In this document: one piece after another, positions 12,772 to 24,067 of the stretch
How positions within the stretch are numbered: the first letter of the stretch is position 1
How the letters are laid out: each line of letters opens with the position of its first letter
Made by a program: the position numbers and the translations under genes
The notes under the pieces: model-generated
Seen by the model: only the letters and a program-made list of their open reading frames with translations
Database searches by the model: none
Told to the model about the DNA's origin: nothing
Assembly (NCBI GenBank): GCA_039111635.1
Contig: JBCAQO010000009.1
Coordinates: forward strand, 682,001 to 746,000
Source of the DNA: Heterobasidion occidentale
Lineage: Eukaryota > Basidiomycota > Agaricomycetes > Russulales > Bondarzewiaceae
Reading direction: 5' to 3'
Length of the DNA: 64,000 bases

Positions 12772-14596
12772 ACTCTGGTGAGCCTCGCCACGATCGGCGT
12801 GCAAGCGAAGCGAAGACGCGACAGCTCACATGATTACAAAATGAGATCAGGAATGGTTGCGTTGGTCGTTAAAAGAATCAAAGAAAGTAGTCGGTGTAGG
12901 CTGTTGGGGACAACGAGCGGACGTGAGCACAGCCCAACGAGGCAAGATAAAAGGCGCAAAGAAAAATGGAGCGTCATTATCCGACAACATAGCGCTTGCC
13001 TTTTTGGGATTTTCCGCTGTTCAAAGATCCACTCCGATCGCCTGACGTCAGTACTAGGCCCCGAGCGTGTCCTCACGCAACGTACTGCGATCGCGTTGAG
13101 CAGTGAACAGTTTAGAGGATGCCTGAGGTGAGAGAGCGATGTGATGTGAACACACAGTAGGCGACCGCGTTGGAGCAGGTTGGGGCCATGAACATGCTTC
13201 TTAAGTACATCCAGCACGGGTTCGCTCAGGAACGTGGACGTCACTATTTTACTCCAAAAACACGCGCCCGATTGACGTGCGGAAACCGGGCATCGCACTT
13301 TGCGCGTCAGATATGCTGAAACGGAATGCACCGGTCATTTCTTGTTCTAGTTGTGCCACAACCTAGAGCGCGACATGCTCCATGAGCAGAGCAGGGAGAA
13401 AGATCCTCGACATACAGAGCTAAGCAATGGAGCAAGCAGCAAGCAGAAGGGGGCCACGTGCAAGCAGGGAAACCGATTACATTTTTGGCGCAGCACAGGC
13501 TTCCGGGGAAAGACGTTTGTGATGGGAGCGAGCAAAATACTGATCATGAACATGCTTGACAGCGGAAGAGAATCAACTAGACCTTCATGCAGACGTCGAC
13601 TAGAAGCCTCCCACTGTGTTCCGCCGCCAAGCTAAGACACGACGAAAGTTTTTCCAAAAATACGAGTGGGAGAGATAGAAAAGAAGCCGGTTTGCAACGG
13701 AGGAAGAGCGCCCAACAACAATGTTCGGAGCCTAGATGCAGGATGGAAGGAAACGTGGGAGGAAGGTCTATTCTGGAATAACGCATTGAGGTGTTATTCC
13801 CAGCTATCTCAGAAACAAAAGATGGGGGCAATTGGACCCTGCATGAGCGCCGAGCGGATTTGAGCTCATGCCAGCAGAGTAAAACGCCCAACGATAGTGA
13901 GCAAGAATAAGACTTGACCCGCTTTCGATAATAAAGAGCGCCGCTGATACTAAAGAATCGCTGTAAGTGAGTCTAGTATGGGCTGAGCTTCAGCGTCATT
14001 TCCGCTGGCTTGGTTGACGGCCGTTAGTAAGGAGAGTAGCTCATACGGTCACCGTATGAGCTTCATGGAGCTGTAAGCGCGCAGGAGGTAGTATGGCTTG
14101 TCAACACAGTACTCACTCAGTATAAACCGCTGTCCTCGCATGTTGATCAGGCACACCGAGAAACGAGCTGAATAGAGCTATTGGCCGAGACTGAGCTGTG
14201 GATGCGGTCATGACATGGATATGCGCTCGGGTCCTGAGGTCATGAGCGAGACAGAAAGAATAAGGAGAGCCTTCGGCGCTCGGTATTCGGTTGGAAAAGG
14301 GAATCATGGAGCCGGATGCTGTTATTCCTTTTGAATGCAAGAATCAGTGCCTCTTCGCTCGCCATCATCTTCAACAATAGAGAAAATGGGAACTTGGAAT
14401 GGGAGCAGGGAACATTGGCGAACCGAGGCGAACGCGTAAATCCGATGATGCAAGCGCACGTGAGCGGGTACCGTTCTAGTAGCTTCTGTGGCTGACGAAG
14501 ACCGAGTGCATTCCGGCTGTTAGCTGAGCACTTATACCTGTCTCTCGCCATCATCTACAGTCTCATCGGTCACCTAGAACCTAAGCTTTTTGTACC
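12772..14596. other. Long intergenic region with no recognised gene
   Basis: About 1.8 kb between the divergent CSC1-like and FYVE-RING genes. Both promoters must lie here. ORFs up to 165 codons exist but lack domains, splice logic or compositional support. It contains the perfect palindrome at 14038-14062. Confidence 0.4.
14038..14062. repeat. Perfect 12+1+12 palindrome
   Basis: AGCTCATACGGT, one C, then the exact reverse complement ACCGTATGAGCT. It could be a dimeric regulator site or a cruciform. It lies about 535 bp upstream of the FYVE-RING start, with no further copy noticed. Confidence 0.55.
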
Positions 14597-16426
14597 ATGC
14601 CAGAGCTATCCGGTATGCCACTGCTGAGCGGTCCGCCACCGCCTTCTACTAGCTCCAGGGCGGACATCTGCTGCAGGAAATGTAACAAAGAGTTCAATAT
14701 CCTATTTACGCGCGCACGACGGTGCAACCATTGCGGTGGGTGTCTACGACATGCTGGGAATCCCAGGAGAATGGGGCGCAAGAAGGACAATATCTGACAT
14801 GAGAGACATCGCAGGTTACTCGTATTGCTCATCGTGCTCAGATTATCAGGCTCTCATGCCGCGATCAGGCTCAGAATCAGGCTATCAGCCCATGCCGGTG
14901 TGTGCATTTTGCATCGAGAATTTGAACAGTGCGTTTCTGCGTCGTGTTGCCGCTGCCGCGTTGACCTTGACCAGCCAAAGCGCCCAGTTACGGCTGGCGG
15001 TAAATCGTACCTCAAGGGCCTGTCTCTCGCCCGGCTGAAGAAATACGTGGATGCGTATAACATCAAGGTCGAGGGAATCCTGGAGAAGGACGAATTGATA
15101 TCCAGGATCATAGCGTCCAGAGTGAGTTGGGTGTGTGGTTTGGGCTCGCCACTCGGACTGATGTGGTTCGCACCATAGAGAGATAACGGGTGCTTACCGC
15201 CCGCCAACGAGGTACGATACTCTCACTGACGGTGAGAAAGGACTGCGTTTTACCCATATCACTCCAGGACTTTTATAGGAAGTACTCAGTCCCTGGCAGG
15301 CAGGGAAGCCGTCCACGGGGATTGTTCAGCCGAACACTGGGCCAAGACCGGCCTTTCGAAGCGACACCTCCATCTCGTCCTCCACCGCGGAGTACCGCCT
15401 CGACATTCGCGCGACCCGATCTCGACCCATCGCAGAGACATAATGCGCCGCCGCCACCGCCAAGACCGACGGCCAGAGCGCAAGCGCAACAAGCTTACAA
15501 TCAGCCACGAACGGCTCCGTATTCAACCCGACAGACTCCCCCGCCTCATTCTCCGAGACCACAGTACCCCCAACACAATAGCGCGACACCGCCACACTAC
15601 CGTCCGAATACGGCGCATCCCGGTGCTCCATCAGCAAGCAACATGCCGGGCCGCTGGAGTACCCCGCCCTCACGCCCGGCGTCTGCGGCACCTGCTGTGC
15701 CGCCTCAGCCCCGCGCGCCAGTCCCCACACTCGAGCAATTGCTGAACATGACTGAGGATGCGGTCGCGCAGATGTCGATCGGGACGCTGAAGAGCGTCTT
15801 GTTCCAGAACCACGTCAACGCCCGCCTATTGCTCGAGAAGAGTGATTTAGTCGCGAAGGTGCGTGCGCTTGTGGCGGACGAGCGACGTGAACGCGAGCGC
15901 GAGGCTGCATTGAGGGCAAGAGAGGAGCAGGAAATCATCGAGAGGCAGCATGTGATGATGGAGGAGCATCGAATGCGGGAGGAACAGCTGCGGTTGGAGA
16001 GAGAGGCGAGGGAACGAGAGGAATTGGAAAGGGCAAGGGCTGGTGATTCTGGTGTGGAAGAGCGCGATATACCTGTTCAAGGCGATGGGGATGCCGGCGT
16101 TCCACTGGAGAGGCCAGGTGACTCCCCGCGCGATGGGGAGGCGAAGACGTCCAGTCCAGTCGGACCCTCCATAAGCTCTAGTTTAGAACGGAGCGGGCTT
16201 TGTATTATCTGTCAGGACGAGGAGGCGAACATCGCTATCGTAGACTGCGGGTGCGTCCCTGTTTCCATTCCCAGTCTCTCCGTGCAGGCGATGCTCATTT
16301 CACGTCAGACACCTTGCGATGTGTCGTGGCTGTTCGGAACTCGTGATGTCGTCCTCGCGCGAGTGTCCCTTGTGCAGGACTCGAATTGTGACGGAGGCGC
16401 GCTTGCTGCGGATATTCAAGACGTGA
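14597..16426 (+). CDS. FYVE-like / SAP / RING-finger ubiquitin E3 ligase
   Basis: Probable E3 ubiquitin ligase with the CARP/RNF34-like layout. An N-terminal FYVE-like zinc finger has four CxxC pairs (CRKC, CNHC, CSSC, CAFC) but lacks the usual RHHCR box. A SAP-like helix pair follows (YLKGLSLARLKKYVDAYNIK), then a long proline-rich stretch, a second SAP-like motif (MSIGTLKSVLFQNHVNARLL), an E/R-rich coiled coil and a C-terminal C3HC4 RING (CIICQDEEANIAIVDCGHLA ... CRGC ... CPLC). Introns lie at 14736-14814 and three to four further sites; the last falls inside the RING (DCG|HLAMC) and ends at about 16310. The frame is continuous. Without the R(R/K)HHCR box, phosphoinositide binding is not assured. 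Confidence 0.85.
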
Positions 16427-17035
16427 CGCGCTGGGTGTCTATTAGACTTAATTTGTTTGTCTCCAGACTCCGCACCGTTGCCCGTGCTTTCTCTGTCATT
16501 TATCTTGACGTTGGGCCTGGCGGCTGCAGCTGATTCTGTGCAGGGTCGAAGGAGTTTTTGTACGATGATTGGCCGTGTAATAACGGTCGATACCAGCGAA
16601 TGTGTCATGGCGGGGCTGACCCCACATCTTCGATCGGTGTTCGATGAGATGAACGTGCGGGGCCCCGCAATCCGAAGGCGTTGGCATCGGTGAATATTTG
16701 ATATAAACCCGTGTTCTCCCGACGATGCGCTTCAACTGTAAGGCGTCGGCAGTTCTGGGCCAGCGATGAGACGAGAACTGGCGTCGAGCAAGCCGAGCCC
16801 CGACGAATTTGGGCGCTCTCGGCGGGGACGGCAGATGACGTGCATGGGCTGGACCACGCCGCGCCGCGCTGGGTCGGGTCATGTGCCAGGCGCGTCGAGG
16901 AACAGGGCGCGTCTCGGAGTCTGTTCTTGGTCTGCTCCAGGCGGAACGGCCGCGTTCGAGATCGGCTCCCGCTGCCCAAAATGATACTTATCGCGCCGAA
17001 TCACCCCAATCCAGCGCCGTCCCCTTTCACTATAA
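16427..17035. other. Intergenic region, promoter of alcohol dehydrogenase
   Basis: About 600 GC-rich bases between two genes on the same strand. Overlapping ORFs on both strands look like a composition effect. The last 100 bases are pyrimidine-rich, as is common before strongly expressed fungal genes. Confidence 0.35.
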
Positions 17036-18693
17036 ATGTCCGCGCTTCTCCTTCGACAACGCTTCCTCATCCAGACCTCTCGTCTACGCCCAACATCACA
17101 CATCACCTCTTCCACTTCTTTGTCTCTACCCCGCATTCGAAGAATGTCCAACATCCCGAAGACCCAGAAGGCTGCCGTCGTCGTCTCCGCCGATGAGCCC
17201 ATCCAGGTCCGCGACAACCACCCCGTCAAGCAGCCAGAGGACCTCGCGCCCGGCGAGTGTCTCGTCAAGATGCACTGCACAGGCGTCTGCCACACCGACC
17301 TCCACGCACGCAAGGGCGACTGGCCACTTGCTCCGAACAGGCCGCTGATCGGCGGCCATGAGGGTGTCGGTGAGATCGTCGCCATCGGCGCACACACAGC
17401 GCGCTCGCCTGTCAAAGTCGGCGATCGCGTCGGAATCAAATGGCTCGCCGACTCGTGCTTGGAGTGCGAGCTGTGCCGCAAGGGTCTCGAGCAGAGTACG
17501 CACGCCCTTGTTCCCCTTCGCTACCATCGCAGCAACTGACCAGGATCAACACAGGCTGTCAAAAAGGCAAACTTAGCGGGTACACTGTCGATGGCACCTT
17601 CTCGCAATATGTCGTATGTACCCCTTTTGATAAGGTGTGATCGCGCAAGCCACATTGCTCACCCATCTTTCCCGATAGGTTTCCTATGTTTCGCACGTCA
17701 CTCCTATCCCGGAAGGTCTTGACAGCAATGAAGCTGCTTCCATTCTCTGCGCTGTATGTTCCTGTCCTTCCTGGGTTGCCTTATCTTGATTAACAGGATG
17801 CAATCTCCCATTAGGGCGTTACCACTTACCGTGCCCTCAAATACAGCCAGACACACATTGGGGACTGGGTCGTCATCCCCGGTGCTGGTGGAGGACTTGG
17901 CCATCTTGGTATGCAGAAAAGCCCCTTGCTTCCGTCACCATATGCTGATTGATTTGCCATCTACAGCCGTCCAATATGCCGCAGCAATGGGTCTCCGAGT
18001 CGTCGCAATCGGTTCGTGTTTTGTATGATATGGGGCACCTCGTCTGATGACCTTCTTTGACAGATACTGGGAAGGAAAAGAAGGAATTGTGCTTGAAGCT
18101 CGGAGCTGAGAAGTGGATCGACTTCAGGGAAACCAAGGACCTCGTCAAAGACATCAAAGCGGCCACAGATGGTCTTGGACCCCACGCCGCGATCGTCACT
18201 GCTGCAAACGTCAGTAACGTTTTATATTACCAACCAGCACTGTGACTGACAGAATCGGTTGCAGAGCTCCGCATATGAGCAGGCCGTCGATTATCTCCGC
18301 GAAGGCGGTACGCTCATGGCTGTTGGCCTCCCAGGGACAGCCAAGCTCAACGCGTCGATTTTCTTCACTGTCGTCAAAAGCATAAGCATCCTCGGGTCCT
18401 ACGTTGGGTAAGTGTTCATTTCTACCTCGAGAAATAAAAAGAGTGCTGACGCTCCCTCCGCGTCCGACAACCAGAAACCGTCAAGACGCTCGCGAAGCTA
18501 TCGCCATCGCCGCCTCAGGCAAAGTCAAGTGCCATTACGTGCTCAAGCCTCTGAACGCGCTGAAAGAGTCCGTATCGTTTTTCTACGAGTCTATATCTCC
18601 CGGTCAGGTTGCTGACATGCCCTTGCTTTTAGGGTCTACGAGGGTATGGAGGCTGGCACCGTCGTCGGTCGCGTCGTGCTCAGCATGAACTGA
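17036..18693 (+). CDS. ADH1: Zinc-dependent alcohol dehydrogenase (yeast ADH1/ADH3 type)
   Basis: NAD-dependent, tetrameric-type medium-chain ADH interconverting alcohols and aldehydes. Catalytic zinc ligands are in CTGVCHTD and GGHEGVG and at the Cys of SILCAGVTTY. The structural zinc uses the four Cys of DSCLECELCRKGLEQSC. The cofactor motif is GAGGGLGHLAVQYA. At least seven introns splice cleanly and the protein ends VGRVVLSMN. The ATG at 17036 gives a basic, Ser-rich, acid-free leader of about 36 residues typical of mitochondrial import. A second in-frame ATG at 17144 (MSNIPKTQKAAVVV) matches the cytosolic yeast start, so two products from one gene are possible. No frame problem is seen. 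Confidence 0.92.
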
Positions 18694-19640
18694 ACTTTCC
18701 CTCCCTTTCTTCTCCACTTTACCCCACCCCTTACCCCAAGTGTTTCGTTGATGGCTCACTTACTTTGATTTGGAGCAAAAGCTGTACGATGGACATGAGC
18801 ACGCATATACTTACCTTTCATCAGTAAGATGTACTAGTCGTTTGTTGTAACTGATTGTCGTGTATCTGTCTGGTCAATGGATTAGATTACGCAAATGTAA
18901 AGACCTCGAGCTGTCTGACACGTTATGGTCCCATTCTTGGGGGTTGGATGAGGGTGGAACTGGTTCAGAGTCAACCCAGGACACGCATATTGCACGCGAT
19001 CGACCTGGCGTTGTTGATTGCTGGCAATTTGTGAGGGATCCTGAGTCAAAAAACGGAAGTTCATGTTAAGTAGTCAATCAGAGCAAGAGTTATGAACTTC
19101 CAAAATCGGGCACAACTTTCACACGGATTTCTCCTCAGTTTTGCGACACTTTACGGACAGACACATTACGCAAGTTTCTGTTTTCGACGTTTACATGCGA
19201 ATTCCGCTTTACTGAAAAGTCCCTTCCAGCTCTTTGTTCTTGACCGATTGTTAGGCCTTTCTCGATTGCACTCAAAATGTTGCTACAGGTTTTGATGAGG
19301 TTCAACCTATCTTGATTTACTCGTGAGTGACTGTTCTATCCATACAGAAAATCCTAAAGCCTATTGCATCAATCTTATAGAAGCTTTCTGAAGTGTTCAA
19401 TATCATACAGTCAGGATTCACCTACGACAGGATACAGTTTGGTCCTGGACTCGCACCCATTCACCATTGGCGCATACATACGCAATATGCAGCATAAGGA
19501 AGACCCACAAGACGCAATCTGGTCGAGTAATCATGTCATGCCCGAGGCATGCCCGAGACGCTGTTACGACTCACTTTAGGCCTCTTTAACCGTCCACCTC
19601 GACATCTCGGTCGTGGATCGATTGTATCTCTCAGCTCTTG
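18694..19640. other. Intergenic region holding a diverged MITE copy
   Basis: About 950 bases between ADH and the first glutathionyl-hydroquinone reductase. It carries the diverged inverted-repeat element at 19041-19215; the rest holds only short chance ORFs. Confidence 0.4.
19041..19215. mobile_element. Diverged copy of the short MITE also found at 63027-63251
   Basis: The ends are loosely inverted (CTGAGTCAAAAAACGGAAG at left; ATTCCGCTTTACTGA at right). An internal block resembling CCAAAATCGGGCACAACTTT followed by CACACG is nearly identical to one inside the 63027-63251 element. No coding capacity. Confidence 0.55.
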
Positions 19641-19650
19641 CATATAAATA
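19641..19650 (+). promoter_or_regulatory. TATA-like box before the first GHR gene
   Basis: CATATAAATA lies about 40 bases upstream of the ATG at 19690, a plausible TATA position for a fungal gene. Sequence-only inference. Confidence 0.4.
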
Positions 19651-19689
19651 TCTGCCTTCCATCGTTATTACAGTGCACCCCACTCAATT

Positions 19690-21100
19690 ATGTCCACAAC
19701 TGCAGTGTCTCAGGCTAATCTTTCCGAGAAGAAGGGCGAACCAGATGGTAGTTTCAAACGACCAGCGTCGTCTTTCAGAAGTTTCGTAGAGAAAGGCGGG
19801 CAGTTTCCTCCCGAAAAGAGTGAGTTGCCTGTTTCGCAATTGTTTAATCGCGATGGCTCACTTGGCTGGTCAATTTAGATCGCTATCATCTCTATGTTGC
19901 CTATGGCTGTCGTGAGCAACAATGATGCTAGATCCTTGCTAGCTTCCCAATGTTTCCTTTCAGCCTTCGCTTCACGCACGCTGATCGTGCGTAAATTGAA
20001 GGGTCTCGAGGACGTCATCTGTGAGCTTGCCGTACCCCGTGTTTAGGCATCCCTATGACGCCAGGTACTTTGCATCAGCTGTCACCGTCTGCTCTCCACG
20101 TTTTGGCCCGAATGGTTGGCCATTTGCGTCGGTGGAGCCTTTCCCAGGAGCAGAAGCCGATCCGCTTTACGATTCGAAGTATGTTAGAGATCTGTACCTA
20201 AGGGCGGATCCAAACTATGCAGGAAGGTGATTAAATCATACCTCTATAACATTCTCGCCGGTTTCTTACCGCGAACTCCAGATTCACGGTTCCTCTCTTA
20301 TGGGACAAGAAAGAGCATACTATCGTGAACAATGAGTCGTCGGAAATAATCCGCATTTTGAACACGGCGTTTGACGATTTCCTTCCGAAGGAGAAGGCTG
20401 ATCTCGACTATTATCCCCCAGAGTTGAGAGCAGAGATCGATACCGTGAATGAATTTATATACGATGGCATCAATGGTGCGTGGACACTTCGTCTTGCTTC
20501 ATGGTCGAATGGCACAGTGATCGGGTTTGAAACACAGATGGCGTATATAAAGCGGGCTTTGCAAAGACATCTGAAGCGTTCAATCCTGCCGTCATTCACC
20601 TTTTCGAGACCTTGATCGGGTTGAAGCTCTACTAGCGGGAAAAACATATCTTGTCGGCGAGCGTCTCACCGAAGCAGACGTCAGGCTGTTTGTGACGATG
20701 GTAATTCGTTCGCTTTATAGCACGGGATGGGATCTGACGGATTTATCACTAGATTCGATTCGATACGGCGTATGTGGGACATTTCAAGTGCAACTTGCGT
20801 ACCATTCGTGGTGGATATCCTAACATCCACTTGTAAGTGCCGCCCATTGCAATTCACTTCGATCTGTACAATGGATGTTGGGTTTGTTTAGATGGCTACG
20901 TCGCCTGTACTGGAGGAATGATGCCTTCCAGTCGACGACCGATTTCGATCACATCAAAACCTTCTACTTTTGGGGCCAGCCAGCGGTACGTCCTCAGAAG
21001 CACATCCGAATTTCGATTGACGCTGATATTCGCTCGTGCCTAGATCAATCCGACTCGCATTGTTCCCATCGGTCCTGTGCCACACATTGAAGCTTTATAA
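19690..21100 (+). CDS. Glutathionyl-hydroquinone reductase / Xi-class GST (GHR-1)
   Basis: Ecm4/YqjG-type enzyme that removes glutathione from glutathionylated hydroquinones, expected in the cytosol. The N-terminal exon reads FKRPASSFRSFVEKGGQFPP, and splicing gives NRYHLYVAYGCPFASRTL with the active-site Cys. Then come LYDSKYVRDLYLRADPNYAG, the C-terminal helical domain with TYLVGERLTEADVRLF, and the end [12 protein letters not shown]. The catalytic motif is CPFAS rather than the usual CPWA. The frame slips once at 20610-20611 (LFETL / DRVEALLAGK); one C cures it. At least seven introns of about 50-75 nt. GHR-2 lies 1.36 kb downstream on the same strand, a tandem duplicate. Confidence 0.87.
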
Positions 21101-22458
21101 TCGACAAATGCGGGGATACCTGCGGTTTTTGGCTCTTCTCTGAAGCTGTTGTATTCTTGGTACGGCATCGTGTACTTTTGCTGAAGTAGGCGATTGATCT
21201 GGACGCTGCTTCTTTTAGTGCGTGTATCTGTATATGTAGCTCTCGGTCTGTTTCTACGGAGTGACATATAAGTCAGTTGTATCAGCAGTACTACCCGACA
21301 CTGAACAAAGCAGTTTCACGACAGTCAAGACAGCGGCAGAATGGGTTTGACAGAAGCAGAATACGATCTTCGCCGATAGTAAGATAAATCGACACAAAGA
21401 CAAACTTTGAAGTTTTTTCACGATTGGGAGCATTGTTCTTCTTGCCGTGAGAGGCGTATTCATGCGTACTTGTAGGTTATTCTCTGTCAATTCACGTGCC
21501 GTGCTGACTCGGGTTCGTCAGGCTACCCCCACTTGAGTGTGTTGTAGACATGAGCAGACTGCAAAATTTCGAGTTCTTGCATGCACAGGTCAAACAGCCT
21601 TCCCCCATAGTCCAGTGTGGCCAAAAGGAGGTACTTTCGAGCGCTCACCAGTCTTAGAAATTTCGACTCAAAGAAAACCAGATTGATTGTGTAGTTGATC
21701 CGTTGATCTCTACTGTCTCGCATTTTCGGTATCTTCTAGCTCTGTAAACATGCCAGTTCAAGAGATATCTGCTTCACCATTGTCTAGGAAGCGGTGCATG
21801 GCTTTTGGTAATTTGTGCGTCTGGCATGCTGCTGATACCCAGTGTAGGCATATCTTCTCGAGTTTATTTGCAGGAATCACGGAGCGTAGCTCGAATTCAA
21901 GGATGAGAAATCCAGGTCAGGCAGCTCGATGAGCCAATCACATCGCTAAAACCTTAGGTGTACCATTGTTGGCCTGTGTATCCAGTGCAGGACGCCTCGC
22001 CTTTGAGCACGCACAACGCTGCCCGTTTCTGTCGGCTGAGGAAGTGTCCGATGGTGATGATTTCTGTCAGAATGGACCCACAAATTAACCGAAGACAGGC
22101 GCTATCGCTTACAAGGGCACCTTTATTCTTACTCATCTCGCTCATGAGGCTTTACAGTCACAATCTGGAGCTGGAGTGTGTTAGGCGCCAATTAGATTGC
22201 AAAGCCGCAAAAGTAAGTCCGAGGCCGCTTCGATCATTTGTAAACCATTGGTGTTTGTTCCTGGTCGGACGTGAGTCAAAAACCGACAATGCCTATGCAG
22301 TTATTGTCGTACTCGAGGAGGTGCTATAAGGATGACGATGACTGAACACTGACGGCTGCATCTCCCCCAACCGACCTTTCCGTTCTTTCGCTCAGTGATC
22401 TAGGTCTATACCGTGCATGTCAATGAACCGTGGAACGCTCTTGCATCCGTCCGCTTGC
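21101..22458. other. Intergenic region between tandem GHR genes
   Basis: About 1.36 kb. Both strands hold ORFs up to 123 codons (e.g. + 21958-22329) with no domain I recognise and no consistent splicing. It may contain remains of the duplication or an undetected small gene. Confidence 0.35.
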
Positions 22459-23832
22459 ATGTCTGAGCAAGGCTTCAAAAGAGAACCTCGATTTGACAGG
22501 TCGTCCTTCAGGAACGCTATCGAAGTGGGCGGCTGGTTTCCACCGGAACTTTGTGAGTCATGAATCCATCCCCTTTGATTCTCGAACATTGAACTTCACC
22601 AAGACAGATACCATTTATACGTCTCTCTAGCATGTCGTCAGTCGGTCCACATTTTGTGAAACCAGTTCTCACCTTCTTTGATCGCATAGCCATATCAACA
22701 CGCACTTTGGCTATGAGGAAATTGAAACGTTTGGAGAGTATCATCTGTGAGGCCCGCCGATTTTACCCATCACTGTCTGACTTATCATTCATGTTCAGCT
22801 GTAACCATTGCGTCCCCTCACCAGTATGAGAAAGGATATGCATTTGCTTCGGTAGACGATTTTCCAGGATCAGAAGTTGATCCCCTCTATGATTCGTCAT
22901 ATATTGAGGATCTATATCTACGAGCAGACCTTGACTATACCGGGAAGTACGTGTTCTCGCTCCTGGAACGAGGACGTCTTTTGTCAATCATATTCTTTAT
23001 CAGATGCACTGTTCCTGTATGTGGGACAAAATTTTACACACCATAGTCAATAACGATGCGTCGGATATCATGCGAATATTCAATTTTGCATTCAATGGAC
23101 TGCTCCCTGAAAATAAAGCCGCTTTGGACTTTTACCCTGCCCACATCAGCCCAGAAATCGGCGACTTCAATGAGTGGGCGGACCGTGTAATAATTGGTGA
23201 GGGTGATGTCACCGCGTATACGGGTGCACCGATGCTGACGTTCAAATTTCACCTGATAGAAGGTGCTCACAAGGCCGGATTAGCGACGACGTTCGAGGCA
23301 TACCGCTGCGTTGTTGTTCCCCTCTTCGAAGCCTTGGACCGGGTGGAGAATATGCTCAAGGACAAGACGTATTTGATTGGTGATCGTCTGACTGCCGCCG
23401 ATATCAGCCTTATACCACACTTGTATGTTTTTCATGTATTCCCGTTCCTTCGCTGAGCACTGCGTCGCCAGATACGGTTTGACCCGGTATATGTGAACCT
23501 ATTCAAGTGCAATCTCAATACGATCCGTCTCGGATACCCAAATATTCACTTGTGAGCGTTTATACGTATGTCTCGTATGCAGAGGCTGATGTCGGTGAAC
23601 TATGCAGATGGCTCCGTCAGCTCTACTGGTGCAACGATGCTTTCCAATCGACAACTGATTTCAATCATATAAAGATCGGGTATTACTCATCTTGGATGGA
23701 GGTGCGCCTACCCAATGCAGTGGTCTATCTCAATACTAACCAAGACTCCGTTCGCTGTTTTTTGGTGGATAGATCAATCCTCACTGTATCGTGCCTATTG
23801 GTCCTGTTCCGCACATCGAACCACTGCGTTAA
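22459..23832 (+). CDS. Glutathionyl-hydroquinone reductase / Xi-class GST (GHR-2)
   Basis: Paralog of GHR-1. The likely start [20 protein letters not shown] leads to [20 protein letters not shown], where the active-site box is CPIST. Next come [20 protein letters not shown] and [19 protein letters not shown], and the end is [13 protein letters not shown]. The first intron uses an AAG acceptor. One base is missing near 23018-23020 (CTVPV / [10 protein letters not shown]); the lost base here is A or T, unlike most other slips in the window. Introns are at the same places as in GHR-1, so the two arose by tandem duplication. The altered active-site neighbours suggest a changed substrate or lower activity. 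Confidence 0.83.
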
Positions 23833-24067
23833 TCAGCGCCTTGGAGAGAGATATGAAGAGCCATCGGAATTATGGTTATAGTACAAGCAGGCTTCACAAC
23901 CAAGATGCTTCCAAGAACGTCTTAAGATCGAGACAAAATACACACGCTCCATCTTCAATCCCTCTTTGTGAACACTAGCGGCACGCGGATTGGGCTGTGT
24001 AGACCGCAAATATCAATATCATCAGTATGATTCATGTCAAGAGGTAGAAGGTCCACGAACGTCAACG

